Below, piece by piece: positions 1 to 6,067 of a stretch of 7,359 bases of DNA. The DNA comes from Coriobacteriia bacterium (GTDB lineage: Bacteria > Actinomycetota > Coriobacteriia > Coriobacteriales > Atopobiaceae), in contig QAKZ01000073.1 of the NCBI GenBank assembly GCA_003150175.1, positions 1-7,359 of the forward strand, written 5' to 3'. The notes below the pieces were generated by a model that saw only the letters and a list, made by a program, of their open reading frames with translations, had not been told where the DNA came from and made no database searches. The position numbers and the translations under genes were made by a program. The number at the start of each line of letters is the position of its first letter. Position 1 is the stretch's first letter.

Positions 1-915
1 CCCTCCGACGACCTCAAGGGCCGCATCATCGGCCGCGAGGGGCGCAACATCCGCACGTTCGAGCAGGTCTCGGGCGTCTCGCTCGTCATCGACGACACCC
101 CCGAGACCGTGACGCTGTCGAGCTTCGACCCCGTTCGCCGCGAGACCGCCCGCGTCGCGCTCGAGAACCTCATCGCCGACGGCCGCATCCACCCCGCCCG
201 CATCGAGGAGCTCTACAAGAAGGCCGAGGCCCTCGTCAGCGAGCGCGTCCGCGAGGCCGGCGAGCAGGCCGCCTTCGACGCCGGCATCCACGACCTGCAC
301 CCCGAGCTCGTGAAGACCCTGGGCGCGCTGCGCTACCGCACCTCCTTCGGCCAGAACGTCCTCACGCACTCCATCCAGGTCTCCGCGCTCTGCGGCATCA
401 TGGCCTCCGAGCTCGGCCTCGACGAGGCCCCGGCCAAGCGCGCCGGCCTTCTGCACGACCTCGGCAAGGCGATCGACCACGAGGTCGAGGGCCCGCACGC
501 CGTCATCGGCGCCGACCTCGCCCGTCGCTACGGCGAGCGCCCGGAGATCGTCCACGCCATCGAGGCGCACCACGCCGACGTCGACCCCGACACCGTGCTC
601 GACGTCCTCGTGCAGGCCGCCGACGCCATCTCCGCAGCCCGCCCCGGCGCCCGCCGCGAGTCGGCCGAGAACTACATCAAGCGCCTCGAGAAGCTCGAGG
701 AGATCTCCAACGCCCACGAGGGCGTCGAGCGCACCTACGCCATGCAGGCGGGCCGCGAGCTCCACGTCATGGTCGAGCCCGAGAAGATCTCCGACGCCCA
801 GGCGACCGTCCTCGCGCACGACATCGCCAAGCAGATCGAGGACGAGATGGAGTATCCCGGCCAGGTCCGCGTCGTCGTTATCCGCGAGTCCCGCGCCATC
901 GGCGTCGCCAAGTAA
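1..915 (+). CDS. rny: Ribonuclease Y, C-terminal 304 residues (5' end outside window)
   Basis: RNase Y is the membrane-anchored endoribonuclease that starts mRNA decay in many Gram-positive bacteria. The reading frame is open from base 1 to the TAA at 913-915, giving about 304 of the usual 510-520 residues. The N-terminal membrane helix and coiled coil lie upstream of the window. Visible parts, numbered in the fragment: the KH RNA-binding motif [12 protein letters not shown] (residues 7-18); then the HD phosphohydrolase domain with a conserved His near 123 (LTHS), the metal-binding His152-Asp153 in LLHDLGKA, and EAHHAD near 188-193. The C-terminal stretch [16 protein letters not shown] is typical of the family. 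Codons end almost always in C or G, as in a well-expressed gene. The next gene starts 6 bp after the stop, so the two are probably co-transcribed. The identification is secure; only the truncation limits it. Confidence 0.96.
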   Translation, partial: PSDDLKGRIIGREGRNIRTFEQVSGVSLVIDDTPETVTLSSFDPVRRETARVALENLIADGRIHPARIEELYKKAEALVSERVREAGEQAAFDAGIHDLHPELVKTLGALRYRTSFGQNVLTHSIQVSALCGIMASELGLDEAPAKRAGLLHDLGKAIDHEVEGPHAVIGADLARRYGERPEIVHAIEAHHADVDPDTVLDVLVQAADAISAARPGARRESAENYIKRLEKLEEISNAHEGVERTYAMQAGRELHVMVEPEKISDAQATVLAHDIAKQIEDEMEYPGQVRVVVIRESRAIGVAK

Positions 916-921
916 CCAAGC

Positions 922-2004
922 ATGACCGGAAGCGACAACGGTCTCGTAGGCTTCGTTGCCTCCATGGGAGGCGAGCGTAATCTTCGTGTCGAGGAGAACC
1001 TCGGCGAGGGTTACGTTCGCCTTCGCGTCGCCGAGGCCGAGAGGCGCCAGGCCAAGCACGACATCCGCTGCGTCGAGGATATCGTCATCGAGATGCTCCG
1101 CAACTCGCGCGACGCAGGTGCCAAGCACATCTACGTCGCGACCGCCCGAGAGGGCGATGTCCGAACCCTCGTCATCCTCGACGACGGCTCCGGAATCCCC
1201 GAGGATATGCAGTCGCGCGTTTTCGAGGCGCGCGTGACCTCCAAGCTCGAGAGCGTTCACATGGACCGCTGGGGCGTCCACGGCAGAGGCATGGCTCTTT
1301 ATTCCGTGAAGGAGAACGCGAGCTCCGCCGAGGTGGTTTCCAGCGGCGTCGGCAAGGGCTCCTCCATCCGCGTGGTCACGGACGCAACGGTCCTCGCCGA
1401 GCGCGCCGACCAGTCCACGTGGCCCATCACCTCCGTCGACGAGAACGGCCTGCTCATCTGCGAGCGCGGCCCCCACAACATCATCAGGACCTGTTGCGAG
1501 TTTGCCATCGAGGAGAGGTCTTCTTGCGAGGTCTACATCGGCTCCCCGGCCGAGATCGCGGCGACGGCCCGTGCCAAGGCCGCAAAGACGGTTGAGGCCT
1601 CCGACCTCATGTTCCTTGACGACATCTCCGAGCTCCCCGTACTCGAGCGCCTGAGGGTCGCGGCCGACGCTGGCGAGCTTCAGCGCGTGAGCGCTTCCCT
1701 CGGGCTCGACATGAGCGAGCGCACCGCGCACCGCATCGTCGCCGGCCAGGTCAAGCCGCAGCGCAGCGTCGTCGCGAGGCTCACGCACCGGGCCGGCCCG
1801 AAGGTCCCCCATGAGGTCGACCTCACCCGCGACCACCGCGGCCTCAAGATCTCCAAGGAGGACTGTGCGGATTTCTCGAGGGCGATGGAGCGTGGGTTCT
1901 CCGAGCTCGCCCAGAAGTACTATCTCTCGCTCAACGAGGCTCCGAAGGTGCGCGTCGGTAAGGGGAAGATCACGGTCACGTTCGAGCTCGAGCAGGGCGA
2001 TTAG
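922..2004 (+). CDS. GHKL-fold ATPase of unknown function with a helix-turn-helix-like segment
   Basis: A 360-residue soluble protein. The N-terminal third carries the Bergerat (GHKL) ATP-binding motifs: N box E57-M-L-R-N61 followed by RDAGA, G1 box D87-D-G-S-G-I-P93, and a G2/lid region G118-V-H-G-R-G-M-A-L-Y127, with a glycine-rich stretch at 142-148. No phospho-acceptor His domain, receiver domain or membrane segment is seen, so it is not an ordinary sensor kinase, and it lacks recognisable MutL, GyrB or Hsp90 middle domains. Residues about 252-289 (around LGLDMSERTAHRIVAGQVKP) resemble a Cro/C1-type helix-turn-helix; this is pattern reading only. The C-terminal 60 residues match nothing I recognise. 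The ATG at 922 follows rny by 6 bp without a clear Shine-Dalgarno, which suggests translational coupling; ATG 964 (Met15) is a possible alternative start. Homologues in this position probably occur in other Coriobacteriia, but the function is unknown. Confidence 0.85.
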   Translation: MTGSDNGLVGFVASMGGERNLRVEENLGEGYVRLRVAEAERRQAKHDIRCVEDIVIEMLRNSRDAGAKHIYVATAREGDVRTLVILDDGSGIPEDMQSRVFEARVTSKLESVHMDRWGVHGRGMALYSVKENASSAEVVSSGVGKGSSIRVVTDATVLAERADQSTWPITSVDENGLLICERGPHNIIRTCCEFAIEERSSCEVYIGSPAEIAATARAKAAKTVEASDLMFLDDISELPVLERLRVAADAGELQRVSASLGLDMSERTAHRIVAGQVKPQRSVVARLTHRAGPKVPHEVDLTRDHRGLKISKEDCADFSRAMERGFSELAQKYYLSLNEAPKVRVGKGKITVTFELEQGD

Positions 2005-2019
2005 GGCTTTCTTTGGCTT

Positions 2020-2052
2020 TTGCTTCCCAAACACCCGTTTTATAAGTAGAAT
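2020..2052 (+). promoter_or_regulatory. Candidate sigma-70-type promoter for spoVS-miaB-miaA-hflX
   Basis: The 110-bp gap between the ATPase gene and spoVS is visibly richer in A+T than the flanking coding DNA. The best pair of hexamers is TTCCCA (2024-2029) and TAGAAT (2047-2052), 17 bp apart, matching the consensus at 4 of 6 and 5 of 6 positions. An alternative is TTGCTT (2020-2025) with TATAAG (2041-2046), at a short 15-bp spacing. Transcription would start near 2059 and leave a leader of about 55 nt. I see no terminator hairpin in the gap, so read-through from rny and the ATPase gene is also likely. Confidence 0.4.
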
Positions 2053-2061
2053 ATCCGCAGA

Positions 2062-2099
2062 TAAACGCAGCTTGTACGCTATATTTCGATCTAAACGCA
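2062..2099 (+). repeat. Direct repeat TAAACGCA, two copies 30 bp apart
   Basis: TAAACGCA occurs at 2062-2069 and again at 2092-2099. The copies are exactly 30 bp apart start to start, close to three turns of B-DNA, so they would lie on the same face of the helix. The first falls just downstream of the proposed -10 element; the second ends three bases before the AGGAG ribosome binding site of spoVS. This is compatible with a repressor site or a leader RNA element, but two 8-mers in an A+T-rich gap can also arise by chance. Confidence 0.3.
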
Positions 2100-2101
2100 C
2101 C

Positions 2102-2106
2102 AGGAG
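2102..2106 (+). promoter_or_regulatory. Ribosome binding site of spoVS
   Basis: AGGAG lies 8 nt before the ATG at 2115. It is one of the two clearest Shine-Dalgarno matches in the window and fixes the spoVS start. It also shows that spoVS has independent initiation, unlike the ATPase gene and miaA. Confidence 0.8.
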
Positions 2107-2114
2107 CGCACCAA

Positions 2115-2429
2115 ATGGACTACCTGAAGGTCTCCAGCAAGTCATCCCCCGCATCTGTCGCGGGCGCCATAGCCGGCCTCGTCAAGGACGGCGAGCCCGT
2201 GAACATCCAGTGCGTGGGCGCGGGAGCGGTCAACCAGGCCATCAAGGCCGTCGCCATCGCGCGAGGCTTCCTCATCCCCACGGGGCTGGACATCTCCTGC
2301 GCCCCCACTTTCTCGGACATCTCCATCGGAGGAGAGAGCCGCACCGCCATTCGCCTCGCCGTTTACGTTCACCGTATCCAGGCCCCCGGCATGGCAGGCG
2401 GAGCCGAGCCCATGAACGTCGCTTCCTAG
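2115..2429 (+). CDS. spoVS: Stage V sporulation protein S family (SpoVS, Alba-like fold)
   Basis: A 104-residue protein that aligns from its first residue with B. subtilis SpoVS (86 residues). Shared blocks are LKVSSKSSPASVAGAIAG (4-21), GAGAVNQAIKAVAIARGF (35-52), D59, and GGESRTAIRL (72-81). In B. subtilis SpoVS affects septation and spore coat formation. The family has an Alba-like fold, hinting at nucleic-acid binding, and is also found in bacteria that do not form spores. The biochemical role is not established. This copy has an extra tail of about 18 residues (87-104), rich in Ala, Gly and Met, beyond the usual end. The start is fixed by AGGAG 8 nt upstream. miaB begins 10 bp after the stop. 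The arrangement of rny, one gene, spoVS and miaB resembles that in Bacillus, which supports orthology. Confidence 0.95.
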   Translation: MDYLKVSSKSSPASVAGAIAGLVKDGEPVNIQCVGAGAVNQAIKAVAIARGFLIPTGLDISCAPTFSDISIGGESRTAIRLAVYVHRIQAPGMAGGAEPMNVAS

Positions 2430-2439
2430 GATTGGTTGC

Positions 2440-3798
2440 ATGAATTCTCTGGTAGGAAAAACCTATTACGTAATAACCTTCGGATGCCAGATGAACCTCC
2501 ACGACGCCGAGCGCGTCGAGGGGCTCCTGGAGCAGAACGGCTGCATCTGGGTCGAGGACCCGGAGCAGGCCGATATCGTCGTCTTCATGACGTGCTGCGT
2601 GCGCGGGAACGCCGACCAGCGCCTCTATGGTCAGGCGTCCGCCATGGTGAGCGCGCCGAAGCCTCCCTGCGGAAAACGCGTGGTCGCCATCGGCGGCTGC
2701 ATCGCGCAGCGCGACGGCGAGAAGATCCGCGCCCATATCCCCGCCGCCGACGTCGTCTTCGGCACGAGCGCGCTCGCCAGCCTGCCGGCGCTTCTGGAGG
2801 AGGCCTTCTCCGACGACGGAAAGAAGGTCGAGGTTGACACCGAGGAGGAGGGTCGCGGGTTCTCCTGCGACCTCCCGAGCCGCCGTGCCCAGAAATTCCA
2901 CGCCTGGGTGCCGATCATGACCGGCTGCAACAACTTCTGCACCTACTGCATCGTCCCGTATGTCCGCGGCCGCGAGAAGAGCCGCACCATGGAGGCGGTC
3001 GTCGGCGAGTGCGAGAAGCTCGTGGCGGACGGCGTGCGCGAGATCACGCTCCTCGGCCAGAACGTCAACTCCTACGGCCGCAACATCTACGGCGAGCCGA
3101 GGTTCGCGCAGCTGCTGCGCGAGGTGGGCAAGACCGGCATCGAACGGGTCCGCTTCACCTCCTCGAACCCGCACGACCTCACCGACGAGACCATCGCCGC
3201 GATGGCCGAGAACCCCTGCGTGATGCCGCACCTGCACCTCGCGGTCCAGAGCGGCTCCTCTCGCGTCCTCAAGGCGATGAACCGCAAGTACACGCGCGAG
3301 CAGTACCTCGACCTCGTCGGGCGCCTGCGCGCCGCTATGCCCGGGCTCGCTCTCTCGACCGACATCATCGTAGGCTTCCCCGGCGAGACCGAGGAGGACT
3401 TCGAGCAGACCCTCTCGCTGGTCCGCGAGGCCGCCTTCTCGAGCGCCTACACCTTCATCTACTCCCCGCGCCCCGGCACCCCCGCCGCGAAGATCCCGGA
3501 CGACACGCCGCACGACGTCATCCAGCACCGCTTCGAAAGGCTTGCCGACCTCGTGGCCGAGCAGGCCCATGAGGCGAACCAGGAGGAGCTCGGCCGCGAT
3601 GTCTCGGTGCTCGTCGAGGGCACGTCCAAGCGCGACGAGTCGATCATGGTCGGCCACAGCGAGAAAATGCGCACCGTCCACTTCCCGCTGCCCGAGGGCC
3701 TGGCCGCGCAGGATGTCATCGGAAAGATCTGCGACGTCCACGTCGACGAGGCGCGCACTTGGTACCTCCGCGGCCAGATCGACGGCGACCCGCGATGA
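2440..3798 (+). CDS. miaB: tRNA (N6-isopentenyladenosine-37-C2)-methylthiotransferase MiaB
   Basis: A radical-SAM methylthiotransferase that converts i6A37 to ms2i6A37 in tRNAs reading UNN codons. At 452 residues it is full length. The N-terminal UPF0004 domain supplies three cysteines for the auxiliary [4Fe-4S] cluster: C16 (FGCQMN), C52 (TCCVR) and C87 (GGC). The radical-SAM motif CxxxCxxC is C163, C167, C170 (MTGCNNFCTYC). GQNVNSYG, SSNPHD, the QSGS block followed by MNRKYTREQY, and DIIVGFPGE are typical MiaB signatures. A TRAM RNA-binding domain occupies roughly residues 385-448. The usual N-T-C-x-V-R-E-[NK]-A block here reads M-T-C-C-V-R-G-N-A, a local variation that keeps the ligand. 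AGGA at 2428-2431, overlapping the spoVS stop, gives an 8-nt spacing to the ATG. The stop codon overlaps the miaA start. MiaB rather than another family member (MtaB, RimO) is supported by these motifs and by miaA next door. Confidence 0.96.
   Translation: MNSLVGKTYYVITFGCQMNLHDAERVEGLLEQNGCIWVEDPEQADIVVFMTCCVRGNADQRLYGQASAMVSAPKPPCGKRVVAIGGCIAQRDGEKIRAHIPAADVVFGTSALASLPALLEEAFSDDGKKVEVDTEEEGRGFSCDLPSRRAQKFHAWVPIMTGCNNFCTYCIVPYVRGREKSRTMEAVVGECEKLVADGVREITLLGQNVNSYGRNIYGEPRFAQLLREVGKTGIERVRFTSSNPHDLTDETIAAMAENPCVMPHLHLAVQSGSSRVLKAMNRKYTREQYLDLVGRLRAAMPGLALSTDIIVGFPGETEEDFEQTLSLVREAAFSSAYTFIYSPRPGTPAAKIPDDTPHDVIQHRFERLADLVAEQAHEANQEELGRDVSVLVEGTSKRDESIMVGHSEKMRTVHFPLPEGLAAQDVIGKICDVHVDEARTWYLRGQIDGDPR
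3795..3798 (+). other. ATGA stop/start overlap joining miaB to miaA
   Basis: The miaA start ATG (3795-3797) overlaps the miaB stop TGA (3796-3798). No convincing Shine-Dalgarno precedes this ATG, so miaA is probably translated by termination-reinitiation. A TTG at 3759 would add 12 residues (MVPPRPDRRRPA) that do not look like a MiaA N-terminus, so the ATG is preferred. Confidence 0.85.
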
Positions 3799-4748
3799 GC
3801 CTGCCGGGTCCCGTCGTCGCCATCGTCGGGCCGACGGCCTCAGGCAAAAGCTCGCTCGCGGACCATGTGGCCGTGGCGCTCGGCGGCGAGGTGGTCTCCG
3901 TCGACTCGATGCAGGTCTACCGAGGCATGGACATCGGCACCGCGAAGACGCCGCTTGACCAGCGCCTCGTTCCGCTGCACATGGTGGATGTCTGCGATCC
4001 TGGCGTCGATTTCTCCGTTCAGGTTTTCCAGGCGGAATGCCGCGAGTGCATCGACGGTTTGCTTCGACGCGGCACTCCGCCCACCCTCTGCGGAGGGACC
4101 GGGCTCTATCTCGACAGCGTGATCGACGAGATGCGGTTCCCCTCCGGCGAGAAGGGTGACGACAACCGCGCCCGGTACGAGAAGCTCCTCGCCGACGAAG
4201 GTTCCGACGCCCTCTACAGCCTCCTGCGGGAGCGCGATCCCGAAAGCGCGGAGATCATCCACCCGAACAACTCGAGGCGCGTCGTGCGCGCTCTCGAGCT
4301 TCTGGACGAGGGCAAAAGCTACGCCGAGCACCACGAGGGGCTTCTTTGCCGAAAACCGCACTATGACGCGCGCATCTGGGCCGTGGCTATGGACCGGGAC
4401 CGCCTTTATCGCAGGATCGAGCAACGCGTGGACCTCATGGTCACGTCAGGGCTTCTTGATGAGGTGAAGTCGCTCCGCGAGCAGGGCCTCACGAAGAACT
4501 CCACCGCCGGACAGGCGATCGGCTACAAGGAGATCCTCGATTACCTGGACGGCGAGGTCTCCCTGGATGAAGCGGTCAAGCTCATCAAGGTGCGGACCCG
4601 CCATTACGCAAAGCGACAGCTCTCGTGGCTGCGCAGGGACGGTCGCGCCCAGTGGCTGGACATGGACCAGATCGACGCCGACGAGGCCGTGAAGGCCATT
4701 GTCGACGATTATCGGACGGCGACGGACCGCGCCGCCGAGGAAGAGTAG
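3795..4748 (+). CDS. miaA: tRNA dimethylallyltransferase MiaA
   Basis: Transfers the dimethylallyl group of DMAPP to N6 of A37 in tRNA, making the i6A37 substrate of MiaB, which is encoded immediately upstream. The 317 residues match the usual family length. Visible motifs are the P-loop GPTASGKS (12-19); D37-S-M-Q-V-Y42 with GMDIGTAK (44-51), containing the catalytic Asp; LCGGTGLYL (98-106); NNSRRVVRALEL; GQAIGYKEIL (239-248); and the C-terminal RHYAKRQLSWLRR typical of the family. The ATG at 3795 places the P-loop at the expected distance from the N-terminus. hflX starts one base after the stop. In E. coli the order is miaA-hfq-hflX; here no hfq lies between. Confidence 0.96.
   Translation: MSLPGPVVAIVGPTASGKSSLADHVAVALGGEVVSVDSMQVYRGMDIGTAKTPLDQRLVPLHMVDVCDPGVDFSVQVFQAECRECIDGLLRRGTPPTLCGGTGLYLDSVIDEMRFPSGEKGDDNRARYEKLLADEGSDALYSLLRERDPESAEIIHPNNSRRVVRALELLDEGKSYAEHHEGLLCRKPHYDARIWAVAMDRDRLYRRIEQRVDLMVTSGLLDEVKSLREQGLTKNSTAGQAIGYKEILDYLDGEVSLDEAVKLIKVRTRHYAKRQLSWLRRDGRAQWLDMDQIDADEAVKAIVDDYRTATDRAAEEE
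4737..4745 (+). promoter_or_regulatory. Ribosome binding site that decides the hflX start
   Basis: GAGGAAGAG within the last miaA codons places AGGA 8 nt before the ATG at 4750. This supports starting HflX at MGRFKPFY rather than at an in-frame codon at 4699, which would add 17 basic residues and overlap miaA by 50 bp. Confidence 0.75.
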
Positions 4749-4749
4749 C

Positions 4750-6066
4750 ATGGGTCGCTTCAAGCCGTTCTACACCGCGCCAGTCGCGGAAAAAGCAATC
4801 CTCGTCGGAGTGGACCGGGGAATCGGCATCTGGAGCTGCGACGATTCGCTCGCCGAGCTCGCGCGTCTCGCCCAGACCGATGGGGCCGAGGTCGTCCTCA
4901 CCATGAAGCAGCGCCTCGACGCCCCGGTGCCAAAAACCTTCATCGGCAAGGGCAAGGTCGAGGAGCTCGTCAGCTACGTCCATAATCTCGACGCCGACGT
5001 CGTCATCTTCGACGACGAGCTCACGCCGTCGCAGCAATCGAACTTAGAGAAAGCGGTGGGGGAGCCCGTCAAGATCCTCGATCGCACGGCGCTTATCCTC
5101 GATATCTTCGGGCAGCACGCAAAGACGCGCGAGGGGCGCCTCCAGGTGCAGCTCGCACAGCTCCAGTACGTGCTCCCGAGGCTGAGGGGCATGTGGAGCC
5201 ACCTCGTGGGCGAGCAGACCCGCGGCGGCATCGGAAGCCGATTCGGCCAGGGCGAAAGCCAGCTCGAGGTGGACCGCCGCCTGATCCGCGACAGGATCTC
5301 GACGCTTCGCCGGGAGCTCGCGGAGCTCGAGAAGCGCAGGGGAGTGCAGAGCAAGGCGCGCTGGGACTCCGGCGTGTACCGCGTCGCGCTTGTGGGGTAC
5401 ACGAACGCAGGCAAGTCGTCGCTGCTCAACAAGCTCACCAGAGCAGGCGTTTACGCGAAAGACGAGCTCTTTGCCACCCTCGATCCAACGACGCGCTCCA
5501 TGACCCTCGAGGAAGGCCGCAAGCTCACCCTCACAGACACCGTCGGCTTCATTCAGAAGCTCCCCACGACGCTCGTGGAGTCGTTCAAGTCGACGTTGGC
5601 CGAGGTCCGCGCAGCCGACCTGATCCTGCTTGTGGCCGACGCCTCCGACGTCCGCTGGAAAGACGAGATGGCGGCCGTGAACTCGATCCTCAAGGACATC
5701 GAGGCGGACGGAATCCGCCGCGTCTTGGTCCTGAACAAGGTGGATCTTCTCGAGCCCGACCAGAAAAAGGCCCTCCAAGTCGAGAACCCCGATGCCGTCC
5801 TCGTCTCCGCGAAAGAGGGCATCGGCATCGAGGGGCTGCTGTACCGCATTGGGCGCGAGGCGGCGGCCGGCGACGAGACGATCACGGCGCTCATCCCGTA
5901 CAGCAAGGGGCTCCTGCTCAAGATGTGCCACGAGCGCTGCCAAGTCATCCGCGAGAGATACGTCGACGGCGGCCTCTTGGCCACGCTGAAGGCATCGGAA
6001 CGCATGCGGGCCACCCTGGAGCCGTATAAAGTCGATGACGGCTTAGAGAGCGACTCCGCTCAGTAA
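4750..6066 (+). CDS. hflX: Ribosome-associated GTPase HflX
   Basis: HflX binds the large ribosomal subunit and in studied bacteria can split stalled or stressed 70S ribosomes; some homologues take part in antibiotic tolerance. The protein has 438 residues. The N-terminal domain contains KTFIGKGKVEEL, then DDELTPSQQSNLE and DRTALILDIF, followed by a coiled-coil helical hairpin to about residue 205. The G domain shows G1 GYTNAGKSS (216-224), a Thr-rich switch with ATLDPTTR, G3 D263-T-V-G-F267, G4 N329-K-V-D332 and G5 S353-A-K. The glycine-rich loop usually written GGIGxRGPGETQLE reads GGIGSRFGQGESQLE here (159-173), with one extra residue and Pro replaced by Gln. It is the last plus-strand gene of the unit, and its final 24 bp overlap the convergent membrane protein gene. 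Confidence 0.95.
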   Translation: MGRFKPFYTAPVAEKAILVGVDRGIGIWSCDDSLAELARLAQTDGAEVVLTMKQRLDAPVPKTFIGKGKVEELVSYVHNLDADVVIFDDELTPSQQSNLEKAVGEPVKILDRTALILDIFGQHAKTREGRLQVQLAQLQYVLPRLRGMWSHLVGEQTRGGIGSRFGQGESQLEVDRRLIRDRISTLRRELAELEKRRGVQSKARWDSGVYRVALVGYTNAGKSSLLNKLTRAGVYAKDELFATLDPTTRSMTLEEGRKLTLTDTVGFIQKLPTTLVESFKSTLAEVRAADLILLVADASDVRWKDEMAAVNSILKDIEADGIRRVLVLNKVDLLEPDQKKALQVENPDAVLVSAKEGIGIEGLLYRIGREAAAGDETITALIPYSKGLLLKMCHERCQVIRERYVDGGLLATLKASERMRATLEPYKVDDGLESDSAQ

Positions 6067-6067
6067 G
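6042..6067. other. Small inverted repeat spanning both convergent stop codons
   Basis: GAGCG (6048-6052), loop ACTC, CGCTC (6057-6061) forms a 5-bp hairpin. After two mismatches, CTTA (6042-6045) pairs with TAAG (6064-6067). The outer arms contain the stop codons of the two convergent genes. No U-run follows on either strand, so it is at best a weak bidirectional terminator, and part of the symmetry follows simply from two opposed TAA codons. Confidence 0.25.

Noticed and set aside
2005..2040. Possible terminator after the ATPase gene
   Set aside because: The T-rich stretch has no GC-rich hairpin before it; no stem longer than 3-4 bp could be drawn.
2414..2425. GAAC-N4-CTTC, a near match to the Gram-positive LexA box GAAC-N4-GTTC
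   Set aside because: One core mismatch, within the end of spoVS, and not placed over a promoter. The LexA box of this lineage may also differ.
2272..3741. A 489-codon open frame on the minus strand opposite spoVS and miaB
   Set aside because: It lies wholly antisense to two certain genes and has the Ala/Arg/Asp/Val-rich composition expected from the complement of G+C-rich codons. It has no recognisable motif and no ribosome binding site that stands out.
3759..3794. A longer MiaA N-terminus starting at TTG 3759
   Set aside because: The extra 12 residues are Pro/Arg-rich, unlike MiaA, and the ATG at 3795 makes the classic ATGA overlap.
5044..5943. A 299-codon open frame on the minus strand opposite hflX
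   Set aside because: Antisense shadow of hflX; long stop-free frames are expected opposite genes with strong G/C third-position bias.
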